In this document: positions 42,870 to 54,337 of the stretch, one piece after another | How the letters are laid out: every line of letters starts with the position of its first letter | Position numbering within the stretch: position 1 is the first letter of the stretch | NCBI RefSeq assembly: GCF_000381545.1 | Contig: NZ_KB906678.1 | Span: 181,704 to 245,703 of the forward strand | Origin: Rhodonellum psychrophilum GCM71 = DSM 17998 | GTDB lineage: Bacteria > Bacteroidota > Bacteroidia > Cytophagales > Cyclobacteriaceae | Direction of reading: 5' to 3' | DNA length: 64,000 nt | Program-made: the position numbers and the translations under genes | Notes under the pieces: generated by a model | Database searches by the model: none | The model's input: only the letters and a program-made list of their open reading frames with translations | What the model was told of the DNA's origin: nothing

Positions 42870-44552
42870 ATGGCAAATCAATCGTATGATGCAATCGTTG
42901 TCGGTTCCGGAATCAGTGGAGGTTGGGCGGCAAAAGAATTGACGGAAAAAGGACTCAAGGTCTTATTGTTGGAAAGAGGACCAAACGTGGAGCATGTCAA
43001 AGATTACAAGACAGCCACCACTCCCCCTTGGGAAATCCCCCACAGAGGCAGAAGGACAGTGGAAATGATAGAAAATCATCCCAATCTGAAAAGGGATTAT
43101 GTTTTGAATGAACTGAATCTGGACTGGTGGGCACACGAATCAGACTCCCCCTACATTGAAAAAAAGCCATTCACTTGGTTTAGAGGATACCAAGTCGGTG
43201 GAAGATCCCTGCTTTGGGGACGCCAAAGCTATCGCTTGTCAGACATTGACTTCAATGCCAATTTGAAGGAGGGAATTGCCGTAGATTGGCCTGTGAGATA
43301 TAAGGATTTGGCTCCCTGGTACAGTTACGTGGAGAAATTTGCAGGTATTTCCGGAAACAAGGATGGCCTAGCCCTTCTTCCAGACGGAGAATTCCAACCG
43401 CCAATGGACTTGAACTGTGTAGAAAAGGATGTAGCCGAAAGAATCAAAAACTATTACAAAGGTGCCAGACTGATGACCATCGGTAGGGTTGCCAATTTGA
43501 CCCAACCCCTGGAAGGAAGGGTTCAATGTCAATACAGAAACAAATGCTGGTTAGGCTGCCCATTTGGGGGATATTTCAGCACCCAATCCTCTACGCTTCC
43601 TGCAGCGATGAAAACGGGCAATCTGACTTTAAGACCAATGTCCATTGTCACCAGATTGATCTATGACAAAGACAGCAAAAAAGCTACGGGAGTTGAGGTT
43701 TTGGATTCAGAAACCAACCAGACCGTAGAGTACGATGCAAAAATCGTATTCCTTTGCGCTTCCGCTTTTAACTCCACTGCCATCCTCATGCGGACTGCCA
43801 CAGACATCTGGCCAGAAGGTTTGGGAAGTAGTTCCGGAGAATTGGGCCACAATGTAATGGATCACCATTTCAGATTGGGAGCCAACGGAACCATGGAAGG
43901 TTATGAGGATAAATATCTTTTTGGCAGAAGGCCAAACGGGATCTACATTCCAAGATTCCGAAATGTGGAAGGCGAGCAGCCCCGAGACTACATCAGAGGT
44001 TTTGGTTATCAAGGTGGCGCCAGCAGAAGCGGATGGAGCAGAAACGTTGCAGAAATCAACTTTGGAGCCCCTATGAAAGAGGCGCTCAGCGAGCCAGGAC
44101 CTTGGAGCATGGGCATAACTGCATTTGGTGAGATCCTACCTTACCATGAAAACACCATCAAACTCAGTGCTACAGAAAAGGACAAATGGGGTTTATCCAT
44201 CTTGGAAATGGATGCGGAAATCAAGGACAACGAAAAGAAAATGCGTGTGGACATGATGAACGATGCAGTGGAAATGCTGGAAGCTGCTGGAATGAAAAAT
44301 GTGAAGGGCTTTGATGCCGGCTACACTTTTGGTCAAGGAATCCATGAAATGGGAACCGCCAGAATGGGTAGGGATCCAAAAACTTCTGTGTTGAATGGCA
44401 ACAACCAGGTTTGGGACGCCAAGAACGTGTTCGTGACAGATGGTGCCGCAATGACTTCTGCGGCAGCACAGAATCCGTCATTGACTTATATGGCTTTGAC
44501 AGCAAGGGCAGTAAGCTTTGCTGTGGAAGAAATGAAAAAAGGCAATTTATAA
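42870..44552 (+). CDS. GMC family FAD-dependent oxidoreductase (probable sugar dehydrogenase)
   Basis: 560 residues. The FAD-binding dinucleotide fold is at the N-terminus (AIVVGSGISGGWAAKELTEK, about 8-27) with LLLERG near 33. Substrate-side catalytic residues are in GIHEMGTARMG near 488 and ASLTYMA-type NPSLTYMALTARA near 537. CxxxxxxxC pattern QCQYRNKCWLGCPFGG near 220 is common in this subgroup. It lacks an own TAT signal, so if periplasmic it must be carried by the neighbouring TAT-bearing subunit. It is 18 bases before the gluconate dehydrogenase subunit 3 gene, the partner arrangement of multi-subunit sugar dehydrogenases, suggesting C3 oxidation of glycosides with cytochrome c as acceptor. 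Confidence 0.9.
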   Translation: MANQSYDAIVVGSGISGGWAAKELTEKGLKVLLLERGPNVEHVKDYKTATTPPWEIPHRGRRTVEMIENHPNLKRDYVLNELNLDWWAHESDSPYIEKKPFTWFRGYQVGGRSLLWGRQSYRLSDIDFNANLKEGIAVDWPVRYKDLAPWYSYVEKFAGISGNKDGLALLPDGEFQPPMDLNCVEKDVAERIKNYYKGARLMTIGRVANLTQPLEGRVQCQYRNKCWLGCPFGGYFSTQSSTLPAAMKTGNLTLRPMSIVTRLIYDKDSKKATGVEVLDSETNQTVEYDAKIVFLCASAFNSTAILMRTATDIWPEGLGSSSGELGHNVMDHHFRLGANGTMEGYEDKYLFGRRPNGIYIPRFRNVEGEQPRDYIRGFGYQGGASRSGWSRNVAEINFGAPMKEALSEPGPWSMGITAFGEILPYHENTIKLSATEKDKWGLSILEMDAEIKDNEKKMRVDMMNDAVEMLEAAGMKNVKGFDAGYTFGQGIHEMGTARMGRDPKTSVLNGNNQVWDAKNVFVTDGAAMTSAAAQNPSLTYMALTARAVSFAVEEMKKGNL

Positions 44553-44570
44553 TCTTAAAAGGAATTTATT

Positions 44571-45128
44571 ATGGCAATGAATAGAAGAGATGCATTGAAA
44601 AGCTTTGTCTTGATGATGGGCGGAACGATGGTCGGTGCAAATGTCCTTTTGACAGGCTGCTCCCCTGAGAATCAAATCGTAGGCCTTGAATTCTCCCCAG
44701 AGGACATATCGTTCCTGGATGAGGTCGGAGAAGCCATCATTCCCGCAACAGATACTCCAGGAGCCAAAGCTGTTGGTATCGGTCAATTCATGGTGATGAT
44801 GGTAAAAGAAACCTACAGCGGTGAACAACAGGAATCCTTCGTCTCTGGATTGAACATGATCAAAACCGACTTCAAAAAAGTAAACGGGAGTAAATTCATG
44901 GAAGCCACTCAGGAAGAAAGAACTGCATACCTGAATGAGCTTAACCAAAAAGCGATGACCAGTGAGGACAATGAGCCAAAAGTGATTGGGATGTTGAAAG
45001 ACCTGACGATCTTGGGTTATTTCACCTCTGAAATTGGCGCCACCCAACAACTTCGCTACGTGGAAGCGCCTGGCAGGTTTGATGGATGTGCCGACTACAA
45101 AAAAGGTGACCGCGCATATGCCCTCTAA
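44571..45128 (+). CDS. Gluconate 2-dehydrogenase subunit 3 family protein
   Basis: 185 residues. A twin-arginine-type signal (MNRRDALKSFVLMMGGTMVG) ends in TGC, a lipobox-like Cys. The mature part has EDISFLDEVGEAIIPATDTP (about 42-61), the signature of the subunit 3 family, and ends with a Tyr-rich segment. It forms a complex with the GMC subunit encoded upstream and probably supplies its TAT export. It is followed by a terminator hairpin. Confidence 0.9.
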   Translation: MAMNRRDALKSFVLMMGGTMVGANVLLTGCSPENQIVGLEFSPEDISFLDEVGEAIIPATDTPGAKAVGIGQFMVMMVKETYSGEQQESFVSGLNMIKTDFKKVNGSKFMEATQEERTAYLNELNQKAMTSEDNEPKVIGMLKDLTILGYFTSEIGATQQLRYVEAPGRFDGCADYKKGDRAYAL

Positions 45129-45144
45129 TGCTAACTTAAAAATC

Positions 45145-45171
45145 AAGAGACTGCTTTTCCAGCAGTCTCTT
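45145..45171 (+). terminator. Terminator after the gluconate dehydrogenase subunit 3 gene
   Basis: A perfect 11-bp stem (45145-45155 with 45161-45171), 5-base loop TTTCC, then TTAATTT. The next gene begins only 15 bases later, so it would be expressed by read-through or from an unseen promoter. Confidence 0.8.
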
Positions 45172-45186
45172 TTAATTTAACCCAAC

Positions 45187-46089
45187 ATGAAAAACAGAAG
45201 AAAATTCATTCAATTGAGCACTGCCCTGGGTGTGGGAGCTTTCCTTCCTTTCCAATTTTGCACCCCCAAAAAAGAAAATGAGGGCACCGCAGTAACACCG
45301 GCGATTGGTGCGGCAAAGGGGACCTTGTCAGCATTCGGCCTTCAACTCTATTCGGTCAAAGAGAACATGGCGGAGAATGCCGTGGAAACCATCAAATCCA
45401 TCGCAGGATATGGATACAAACAGATCGAAGGATTCGATGGGGGAAAAGGAATCTTTTGGGGCATGAAAAACACCGAGTTCAAGAGCATGACCGATTCCCT
45501 TGGCTTGGATTTTATAGCTTCTCATGCGAACACCTTTGAAAACCTGGAAAAACAAGCCGCAGAAGCTGGTGCCATCGGCATGAAGTACCTCATCTGTCCC
45601 TACATCGGTCCGCAGAAAAAGATGGATGATTTCAAGAAATTCGCGGATGACTTTAACAGAATAGGCCAAGTCTGCAAGGACAATGGGTTGAGATTCGCTT
45701 ACCATAATCATGGCTACACCTTTATGGATCTTGAAGGGCAGGTTCCTCAGGATTATTTACTGGAAAACACAGACCCTGAATTGGTGGATTTTGAAATGGA
45801 TATTTATTGGGTTAAGACTGCCGGCTATGACCCCATCCAGTACTTACAAAAATACCCAAACCGGTTTACTCTGGGACATGTAAAGGACAAAGACGGAAGT
45901 ATTGATCTAACAGCACCAAACGGATCCACGCTCATCGGCACTGGAACCTTGGATTTTTCAAACATCCTGAGAAAAGGCATGGACAATGGAATGAAATATT
46001 TCATCGTGGAACAAGAACGATTTGAGGGAACAAATCCAATGGAAGCTGCTGAAAAAAATGCAAATTATATGAAAGCGCTCGTTTTCTAG
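45187..46089 (+). CDS. Exported sugar phosphate isomerase/epimerase family protein
   Basis: 300 residues. The TAT-like signal NRRKFIQLSTALGVGAFLPF ends at a Cys (QFC), so the protein is exported and perhaps lipid-anchored. The TIM-barrel fold has metal ligand motifs AYHNHGYTF near 177, DFEMDIYWV near 197 and LGHVKDKDGS near 233, with FIVEQE near 280. It has the same fold as the cytoplasmic isomerase at 38799 but a different location. It probably acts on keto-sugars formed by the GMC enzyme. Confidence 0.85.
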   Translation: MKNRRKFIQLSTALGVGAFLPFQFCTPKKENEGTAVTPAIGAAKGTLSAFGLQLYSVKENMAENAVETIKSIAGYGYKQIEGFDGGKGIFWGMKNTEFKSMTDSLGLDFIASHANTFENLEKQAAEAGAIGMKYLICPYIGPQKKMDDFKKFADDFNRIGQVCKDNGLRFAYHNHGYTFMDLEGQVPQDYLLENTDPELVDFEMDIYWVKTAGYDPIQYLQKYPNRFTLGHVKDKDGSIDLTAPNGSTLIGTGTLDFSNILRKGMDNGMKYFIVEQERFEGTNPMEAAEKNANYMKALVF

Positions 46090-46107
46090 AATTCTTTAGA
46101 TACAAAG

Positions 46108-46189
46108 ATCCCGCTGACATACTTGGTCCAAAAACCCCTATTCTCCATGCATATGGAAAGGAACAAAAGGCCACTTTGGTCAGCGGGAT
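46108..46189 (+). terminator. Long-loop terminator-like inverted repeat
   Basis: An 11-bp perfect stem (46108-46118 with 46179-46189), a 60-base loop that contains its own short palindrome CCATGCATATGG, and TTTTAAAT after the outer stem. It lies 18 bases after the isomerase stop and is built like the element at 50347-50414. Confidence 0.5.
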
Positions 46190-46358
46190 TTTAAATTAGA
46201 AATCTGACTCTAAGCTTTTCTTCCTGATTAAGGATTCTCAGTCATTCCCGGGCTTGAAGTCGGGAAAACTCAAGCTTTTTGAGACACATTGGTGATTCCA
46301 ACTGGACTATTATATCTAGGGCCGAAATGGCGACCTTCTCACAGCTTCCTTAAAAATC

Positions 46359-47027
46359 TTAATATTCCTCTTCCTCATCCTCTATGGCGGACTTGATTTT
46401 ACGGGTGGTATAGATGAGAAGGTAGATCAAGATCAAAAGAATAACCAAAGCAGCCACTTCAAATTGAGCCCATATCCTCGATTTATTTACAACTTTGGAT
46501 GAATTCATCGCCAATTTCCTTCCTTCTTCAATTTGGATTTGGGATAGCTTTTCCAAGTCAAGAATTGCTCTTTCAATAGCGGAATTGTATTCCTCCACTT
46601 TTTTCTGGTTGATTCCTGTCTCTTCTGAATACAAAAAATTATAATCAGATATTCTTAGGTTATTTTCAATAATACTTCTAAAACTAGTCAAAAACTCATC
46701 CTCAGGTTTAGTGAGGTTTGTTTTTTCAAATGTATCGACAGTTTTAAGAATGTTTTCTTCGTATGCCACAATCTCGGCAAGGACGTTGCTGTAATCACTT
46801 TCCTGTTGGCAATGATTTACAAGCAATTTGATCCTAAAAAGATTTTCCGAAATGGAAAAAATATAGCTCTCTACCACCAACCTGTCCTCATAGACGGACA
46901 CAAAAGCTTCTCCAAGTTCATTGAAATACCTGCGCTCCAGAAAATTTTTTCCGAAAATCAGCATTAGAATAAAAGTGAGCGCTATGGCGAATTTAAGTTT
47001 GTTGTTAACGGATTTTGGGGAACTCAT
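46359..47027 (-). CDS. Membrane protein with MCP-like four-helix periplasmic domain, no output domain
   Basis: 222 residues. Helix 1 at about 10-27, a periplasmic coiled-coil-rich domain (about 30-182, resembling 4HB_MCP), helix 2 at about 188-208 and a short acidic C-terminus (AIEDEEEEY). No HAMP, kinase or MCP signalling domain follows; the stop is at 46359. It could be a stand-alone sensor subunit or an adaptor. No partner gene is adjacent. Confidence 0.65.
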   Translation of the reverse strand: MSSPKSVNNKLKFAIALTFILMLIFGKNFLERRYFNELGEAFVSVYEDRLVVESYIFSISENLFRIKLLVNHCQQESDYSNVLAEIVAYEENILKTVDTFEKTNLTKPEDEFLTSFRSIIENNLRISDYNFLYSEETGINQKKVEEYNSAIERAILDLEKLSQIQIEEGRKLAMNSSKVVNKSRIWAQFEVAALVILLILIYLLIYTTRKIKSAIEDEEEEY

Positions 47028-47115
47028 CTTTTATTGTTGGATTTGTTAGCGTTCAGTCACTCGTATTTTATTCCGAAATTCAAAAATTGAATAAAGTGAA
47101 AGTAATCAAGAATTA

Positions 47116-47147
47116 CAAATTTAAAAATGTAAATGAGGGAATGAAAT
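47116..47147 (-). promoter_or_regulatory. Possible promoter of the four-helix membrane protein gene
   Basis: TAAATTTG on the minus strand (47123-47116) fits TAnnTTTG. At the -33 distance TTTC replaces TTTG. The start codon is about 90 bases downstream. Confidence 0.3.
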
Positions 47148-47160
47148 CAATAAAAAAAGC

Positions 47161-47202
47161 AAAACAAAAAAGCCTTTGACGAATCAAAGGCTTTTTTGTT
47201 TT
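47161..47202 (-). terminator. Terminator of the tRNA cluster
   Basis: A perfect 19-bp inverted repeat (47161-47179 with 47184-47202) with tetraloop, flanked by A and T tracts. It lies 73 bases past the last tRNA-Lys on the minus strand. Confidence 0.85.
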
Positions 47203-47274
47203 TGAACTTGAATGAATTACCAGATTTTTAAAATCTGGAGAAATAGGTGATTGAAACCATCCGTTTCATTTGTG

Positions 47275-47347
47275 TGATCCCGCTGGGATTCGAACCCAGG
47301 ACCCATACATTAAAAGTGTATTGCTCTACCAGCTGAGCTACGGAATC
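47275..47347 (-). tRNA. tRNA-Lys (anticodon TTT), copy 1
   Basis: 73 bases with acceptor GATTCCG/CGGGATC (one G-U pair), anticodon arm ATACA-CTTTTAA-TGTAT, T arm CTGGG-TTCGAAT-CCCAG and discriminator A. Sequence identical to the copy at 47785-47857. CCA is not encoded. Confidence 0.95.
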
Positions 47348-47575
47348 ATAGTTATTAATTTACTTGAAAATCCTTTTGATTTTCAATCACTCTTTGGCTT
47401 CTCACAACATGCCTAGGGCAAAATTGTTTTTGGCGTCCCAAACAAAAACTGTAATTCTACAACATTGTTCACAATTGAATTGGACAACTGGAAACAAATC
47501 GTTATAATAGATTTGTGCTTGGTATTTCAACAAGAGTTTGGAATACAAATTCTTTGATTTGGGGATCAAGAATTG

Positions 47576-47649
47576 TGATCCTGTCAGGGATCGAACCTGA
47601 AACCTACTGCTTAGAAGGCAGTTGCTCTATCCAATTGAGCTACAGGACC
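47576..47649 (-). tRNA. tRNA-Arg (anticodon TCT)
   Basis: 74 bases with acceptor GGTCCTG/CAGGATC (one G-U), anticodon loop CTTCTAA giving TCT, and T loop TTCGATC. It lies between tRNA-Pro and tRNA-Lys on the same strand. Confidence 0.93.
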
Positions 47650-47663
47650 ATGCCATTGTTTTG

Positions 47664-47737
47664 TCGGGGTGGCAGGATTCGAACCTACGACCTCCTCGTC
47701 CCAAACGAGGCGCGATACCGGGCTACGCTACACCCCG
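47664..47737 (-). tRNA. tRNA-Pro (anticodon TGG)
   Basis: 74 bases with perfect acceptor CGGGGTG/CACCCCG, anticodon arm CCTCG-TTTGGGA-CGAGG giving TGG, and T loop TTCGAAT. Only 14 bases from tRNA-Arg, so co-transcribed. Confidence 0.95.
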
Positions 47738-47784
47738 AGCAATTACTTTCCAATACTTTGAGCAAACTCCTTATGAGTTTGTAG

Positions 47785-47857
47785 TGATCCCGCTGGGATT
47801 CGAACCCAGGACCCATACATTAAAAGTGTATTGCTCTACCAGCTGAGCTACGGAATC
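47785..47857 (-). tRNA. tRNA-Lys (anticodon TTT), copy 2
   Basis: 73 bases, identical to the copy 510 bases away at 47275-47347. It is the first gene of the four-tRNA cluster. Confidence 0.95.
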
Positions 47858-48004
47858 AAGTAGAAATTTCGATGCGAAAACCCTTTCGATTTTCAAGTTT
47901 AACATTCTTAAAAGGCCTTCCAAATTAATTCAGGTGACTTTTCAATCCAATACTCTTTCTTGACAAGGCTTGTTTTTTTTCTAATCTTTGTCGTTATTGG
48001 ACTG

Positions 48005-48036
48005 CAAATTTAAGCCTACATTTTCAAAATGCCAAA
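48005..48036 (-). promoter_or_regulatory. Possible promoter of the tRNA cluster
   Basis: On the minus strand TTTG (48036-48033), a 20-base spacer and TAAATTTG (48012-48005). It is 148 bases from the first tRNA and overlaps the start of the divergent TPR gene. Confidence 0.4.
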
Positions 48037-48757
48037 CCTAAATCGAATCTTTCTTACAAAATTTACAATATTTTTATTCGCTTTTTCACAAAGCTTTAAT
48101 TGTCAAGCCAATATATCCAAGCTTCAAAACGCGGATTCTTTGTTTAGCAGCAAGAATTACCAAGAAGCGATGATTGGTTACGAGGAGATCCTTGAAAAAG
48201 ACGAATCTTTCTCTTCTGCGATGCTACTGAAGATGGCTTTTATCTCAGAAGGGAAGGGCGATTTTGCAAAAGCAAGTTTCTTTTTGACCAAATATTATGA
48301 TGTCAATCCCAACCCAAGAGTCATCACCAAAATCAAATCATTGACACAACAAACCAATCTGGTTGGCTATGATCTCAGTGATAGGGATCGCTTTTTTAAA
48401 TTCCTGACAGACCTACGAGAAGAAATCACTGCGGCTTTGGCTCTGTTGCTGATTATCTCCCTGATACTTTTGGTAATTTTCAAAAGCAAAGCCAATAAAC
48501 CTAAATATTACCTTCCAACAGCTGTCCTTTTGATCCTGGTTTTTGTGTCCAACAATTTTCTCGTGGGAAAACCAAGGGGAATTGTGACGGGAAGCCCCAC
48601 CCTGATAATGGACAGGCCGACCGCAGGTGGCAATTTGATTGTGAATGTAGATCCCGGCCATAGAGTGATCATCAAGTCCTCCAAGGACATTTGGTATGAA
48701 ATCAAATGGGGAGATAAAATCGGCTACGTGAAAAAGGAAAACATCACGCGATTGTAA
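48029..48757 (+). CDS. TPR-containing membrane protein with C-terminal SH3-like domain
   Basis: 242 residues. Signal peptide (about 8-27), then a TPR pair (ADSLFSSKNYQEAMIGYEEI near 38-57 and FAKASFFLTKYYDVNP near 79-94), two transmembrane helices (about 134-153 and 161-181), and a C-terminal SH3-like domain (RPTAGGNLIVNVDPGHRVII ... IGYVKKENI). This layout is common in BatE-like and SH3-bearing Bacteroidota proteins and suggests a periplasmic scaffolding or cell-envelope role. No partner gene is adjacent. Confidence 0.75.
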   Translation: MPNLNRIFLTKFTIFLFAFSQSFNCQANISKLQNADSLFSSKNYQEAMIGYEEILEKDESFSSAMLLKMAFISEGKGDFAKASFFLTKYYDVNPNPRVITKIKSLTQQTNLVGYDLSDRDRFFKFLTDLREEITAALALLLIISLILLVIFKSKANKPKYYLPTAVLLILVFVSNNFLVGKPRGIVTGSPTLIMDRPTAGGNLIVNVDPGHRVIIKSSKDIWYEIKWGDKIGYVKKENITRL

Positions 48758-48868
48758 ATCGGATCAATATAGCTGTCATCCCTCAAAAGGATATGCGGAA
48801 ACCAAATAGCTCCAAGAACCAAAGGGCTTATACCCCTTTGGTCAACCAGGAAAACCCCTTGAATTAAA

Positions 48869-49444
48869 ATGATTGAAAAATCTTTGATTTCGCTTGAAAA
48901 TGAAATTTGGGACGCGCTACACGCGGCAGTTTCTGATCCACAAGACCCTTTGAGGACTGTTTGCCTGAGCACCACAGGAATGGATAGTTTTCCAGAATCC
49001 AGAATTGTAGTGCTGAGACGTGCCTATCATGCGTCAAAAACCATTGAAATCCACACCGACAGCAGGTCTGAAAAGTACCGGCAATTGATTTCCAACCCAA
49101 ATGCCTCTCTCCTCTTCTACGACCCTAAAAATCAACGTCAGGTGAGGATGCGGGCAGCAGCCATGATAGACCATCAAAATCCTGTTTCATTTCAGGTTTT
49201 GGACACCCTATCTGCCCATGGAAAGAATTTATATGGATTAGACACAGATCCGGGAACAAAAGGAAAAATTGATATCCAAAAATCCGCAAACTATGTCGAA
49301 GAAAACTCCAAAAAACATTTTGTTGTCATCAGGTTAAAAATTCTATCGATTGACTTTTTAGAACTGAATCGGGCTTTTCACAAGAGGGCTATTTTAAGCT
49401 ATCAGGACAATTCTTTGGTTTCAGCCAGTTGGATGATGCCGTAG
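48869..49444 (+). CDS. Pyridoxamine 5'-phosphate oxidase-family FMN-binding protein
   Basis: 191 residues with the split-barrel fold of PNPOx. FMN-contact-like segments are MDSFPESRIVVLRRAYHAS (about 33-51), EIHTDSRSEKYRQLISNPNA and LLFYDPKNQRQVRMRAAA near 90-107. The C-terminal extension differs from PdxH, and the family includes Alr4036-type proteins without proven PNP oxidase activity, so the vitamin B6 role is not certain. The transcript is single. A hairpin (48818-48842) lies upstream in the gap after the TPR gene. Confidence 0.8.
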   Translation: MIEKSLISLENEIWDALHAAVSDPQDPLRTVCLSTTGMDSFPESRIVVLRRAYHASKTIEIHTDSRSEKYRQLISNPNASLLFYDPKNQRQVRMRAAAMIDHQNPVSFQVLDTLSAHGKNLYGLDTDPGTKGKIDIQKSANYVEENSKKHFVVIRLKILSIDFLELNRAFHKRAILSYQDNSLVSASWMMP

Positions 49445-49609
49445 CCAAAAAAAGGATTAACTGGCTGACCGTTCTCTTGCATTCGAACAATCCAACCGCA
49501 TGACGTTCCCTATGCTTTCAGAATCGCTTACGATATTTCCCGAAAAATAAGTGCTGAGAATTTGAGCAGAAAAACTTTGATGCCCTTTTTCACAAAATCG
49601 CAAGCTGAA

Positions 49610-50266
49610 TTATTTACCCAAAGCTTCTTGGATACTTAAAATTTGACTTGGCGACATGTACAGATTCCTGATTTTGTCTTTATAAGCCTCTTCGAAGTTA
49701 TCATTGTTGAGGATGAAATTTTTATTGGCGACAATCTGATGTCCCATACCGCAACCGATCGCATATCCATCTGCGGTCAATTCCGCTTCAATCACTTTTT
49801 TGTCAGACAACATGTATTTGACCCCAAAACGCATCATCCCGGTGGTGCTTCTGTCCAAATAATCCATGATATGCCCCAATTCATGACCAATCCAACCCAC
49901 TAGGGCATCATAAGGCACTTCCTCTATGGGAATACTTTTATCCTCAAAATCCAAATACCTCGTGATATTGATTTTATACTTTCTGTTCTCTTTGGTATCC
50001 ACGATCAAAGAAAACATCCTGGGTTGTGCCTGCATGATGGATCCGCTGATTTTATCTTTAAACGCAAAGGTTATGTCCACTTCCGCTAACTCCGGAAAAT
50101 AGGACAATGCCTGCATTACGGGTTTTTTTATTTCTTCAGGGATAACCTTGTTCTGTAAATAGCTTGAATCGGCAGCGCTTTCAAGAATTTCTTGATCAAT
50201 TCCAGAAGGATATTGATGTTCGATAGGCATTCCTGATAGGATAAGCCAAAGGAAGAGAGAATGCAT
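49610..50266 (-). CDS. Probable exported zinc metallopeptidase with HExxH motif
   Basis: 218 residues from the Met at 50266, which opens a short signal (MHSLFLWLILSGMP); the Met at 50314 adds 16 residues of weak character. The zinc motif GHELGHIMDYLDRS is at about 127-140 and the third ligand candidate Glu/Asp is in VIEAELTADGYAIGCGMG near 165-180. This fits a small gluzincin or M48-like fold. No substrate is evident. It is a single gene between two unrelated units. Confidence 0.65.
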   Translation of the reverse strand: MHSLFLWLILSGMPIEHQYPSGIDQEILESAADSSYLQNKVIPEEIKKPVMQALSYFPELAEVDITFAFKDKISGSIMQAQPRMFSLIVDTKENRKYKINITRYLDFEDKSIPIEEVPYDALVGWIGHELGHIMDYLDRSTTGMMRFGVKYMLSDKKVIEAELTADGYAIGCGMGHQIVANKNFILNNDNFEEAYKDKIRNLYMSPSQILSIQEALGK

Positions 50267-50346
50267 GGGTAATGAGTTTGGATGACAGCTTATATTAAGA
50301 AAAAAACGAGCCAAAAGCTAAAAACCCTTTGAATAAAAAAAATAAA

Positions 50347-50414
50347 ATCCCACAAAGCCAAAAATCAGTCCTTGTCAAAATTGACGAAATCCTGGTATTT
50401 TGCTTTTGTGGGAT
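50347..50414 (-). terminator. Long-loop terminator after gapA
   Basis: A 12-bp stem with one bulged base (50347-50358 with 50402-50414), a loop of about 43 bases holding the hairpin GTCAA-AA-TTGAC, and a long T run on the minus strand past the stem. It lies 31 bases beyond the gapA stop. Confidence 0.6.
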
Positions 50415-50444
50415 GTAAATCAAATCAGGGCATTGCCCTTTTGA

Positions 50445-51822
<1,378 letters not shown>

Positions 51823-51856
51823 AAAAAGGAGGCTGCAAATATGCCGCCTCCTTTTT
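51823..51856 (-). terminator. Terminator of icd
   Basis: An 11-bp perfect stem (51823-51833 with 51846-51856), 12-base loop, U-tract on the minus strand. It lies 37 bases past the icd stop. Confidence 0.85.
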
Positions 51857-51892
51857 CTTAATCAATGATTTTATATTTGAACCTTTGCTATT

Positions 51893-54145
<2,253 letters not shown>

Positions 54146-54337
54146 TTAAATGGTTTTTCTTTTTGATTATTTGAGCCCACTCCTGATAGGTGAAGGACTC
54201 CCAAGCAATTTTAACATTTTGAAAAAGGATGATTTCTCATTGAAGCAATTCGCAAAGGGTGAAAGCCACAAATTTGGGCTAAAATACGGAAAATATCGCA
54301 GTTTCAAAGAATCGGCTCCTTGTGTAAGCCCCTTGTT

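Noticed and set aside
44547..45146. 199-codon minus-strand frame opposite the gluconate dehydrogenase subunit 3 gene
   Set aside because: It fully overlaps a well-supported gene on the other strand and shows no family motif.
47515..47846. Two plus-strand frames of 74-89 codons over the tRNA cluster
   Set aside because: They read the antisense of tRNA-Arg, tRNA-Pro and tRNA-Lys, a common false call.
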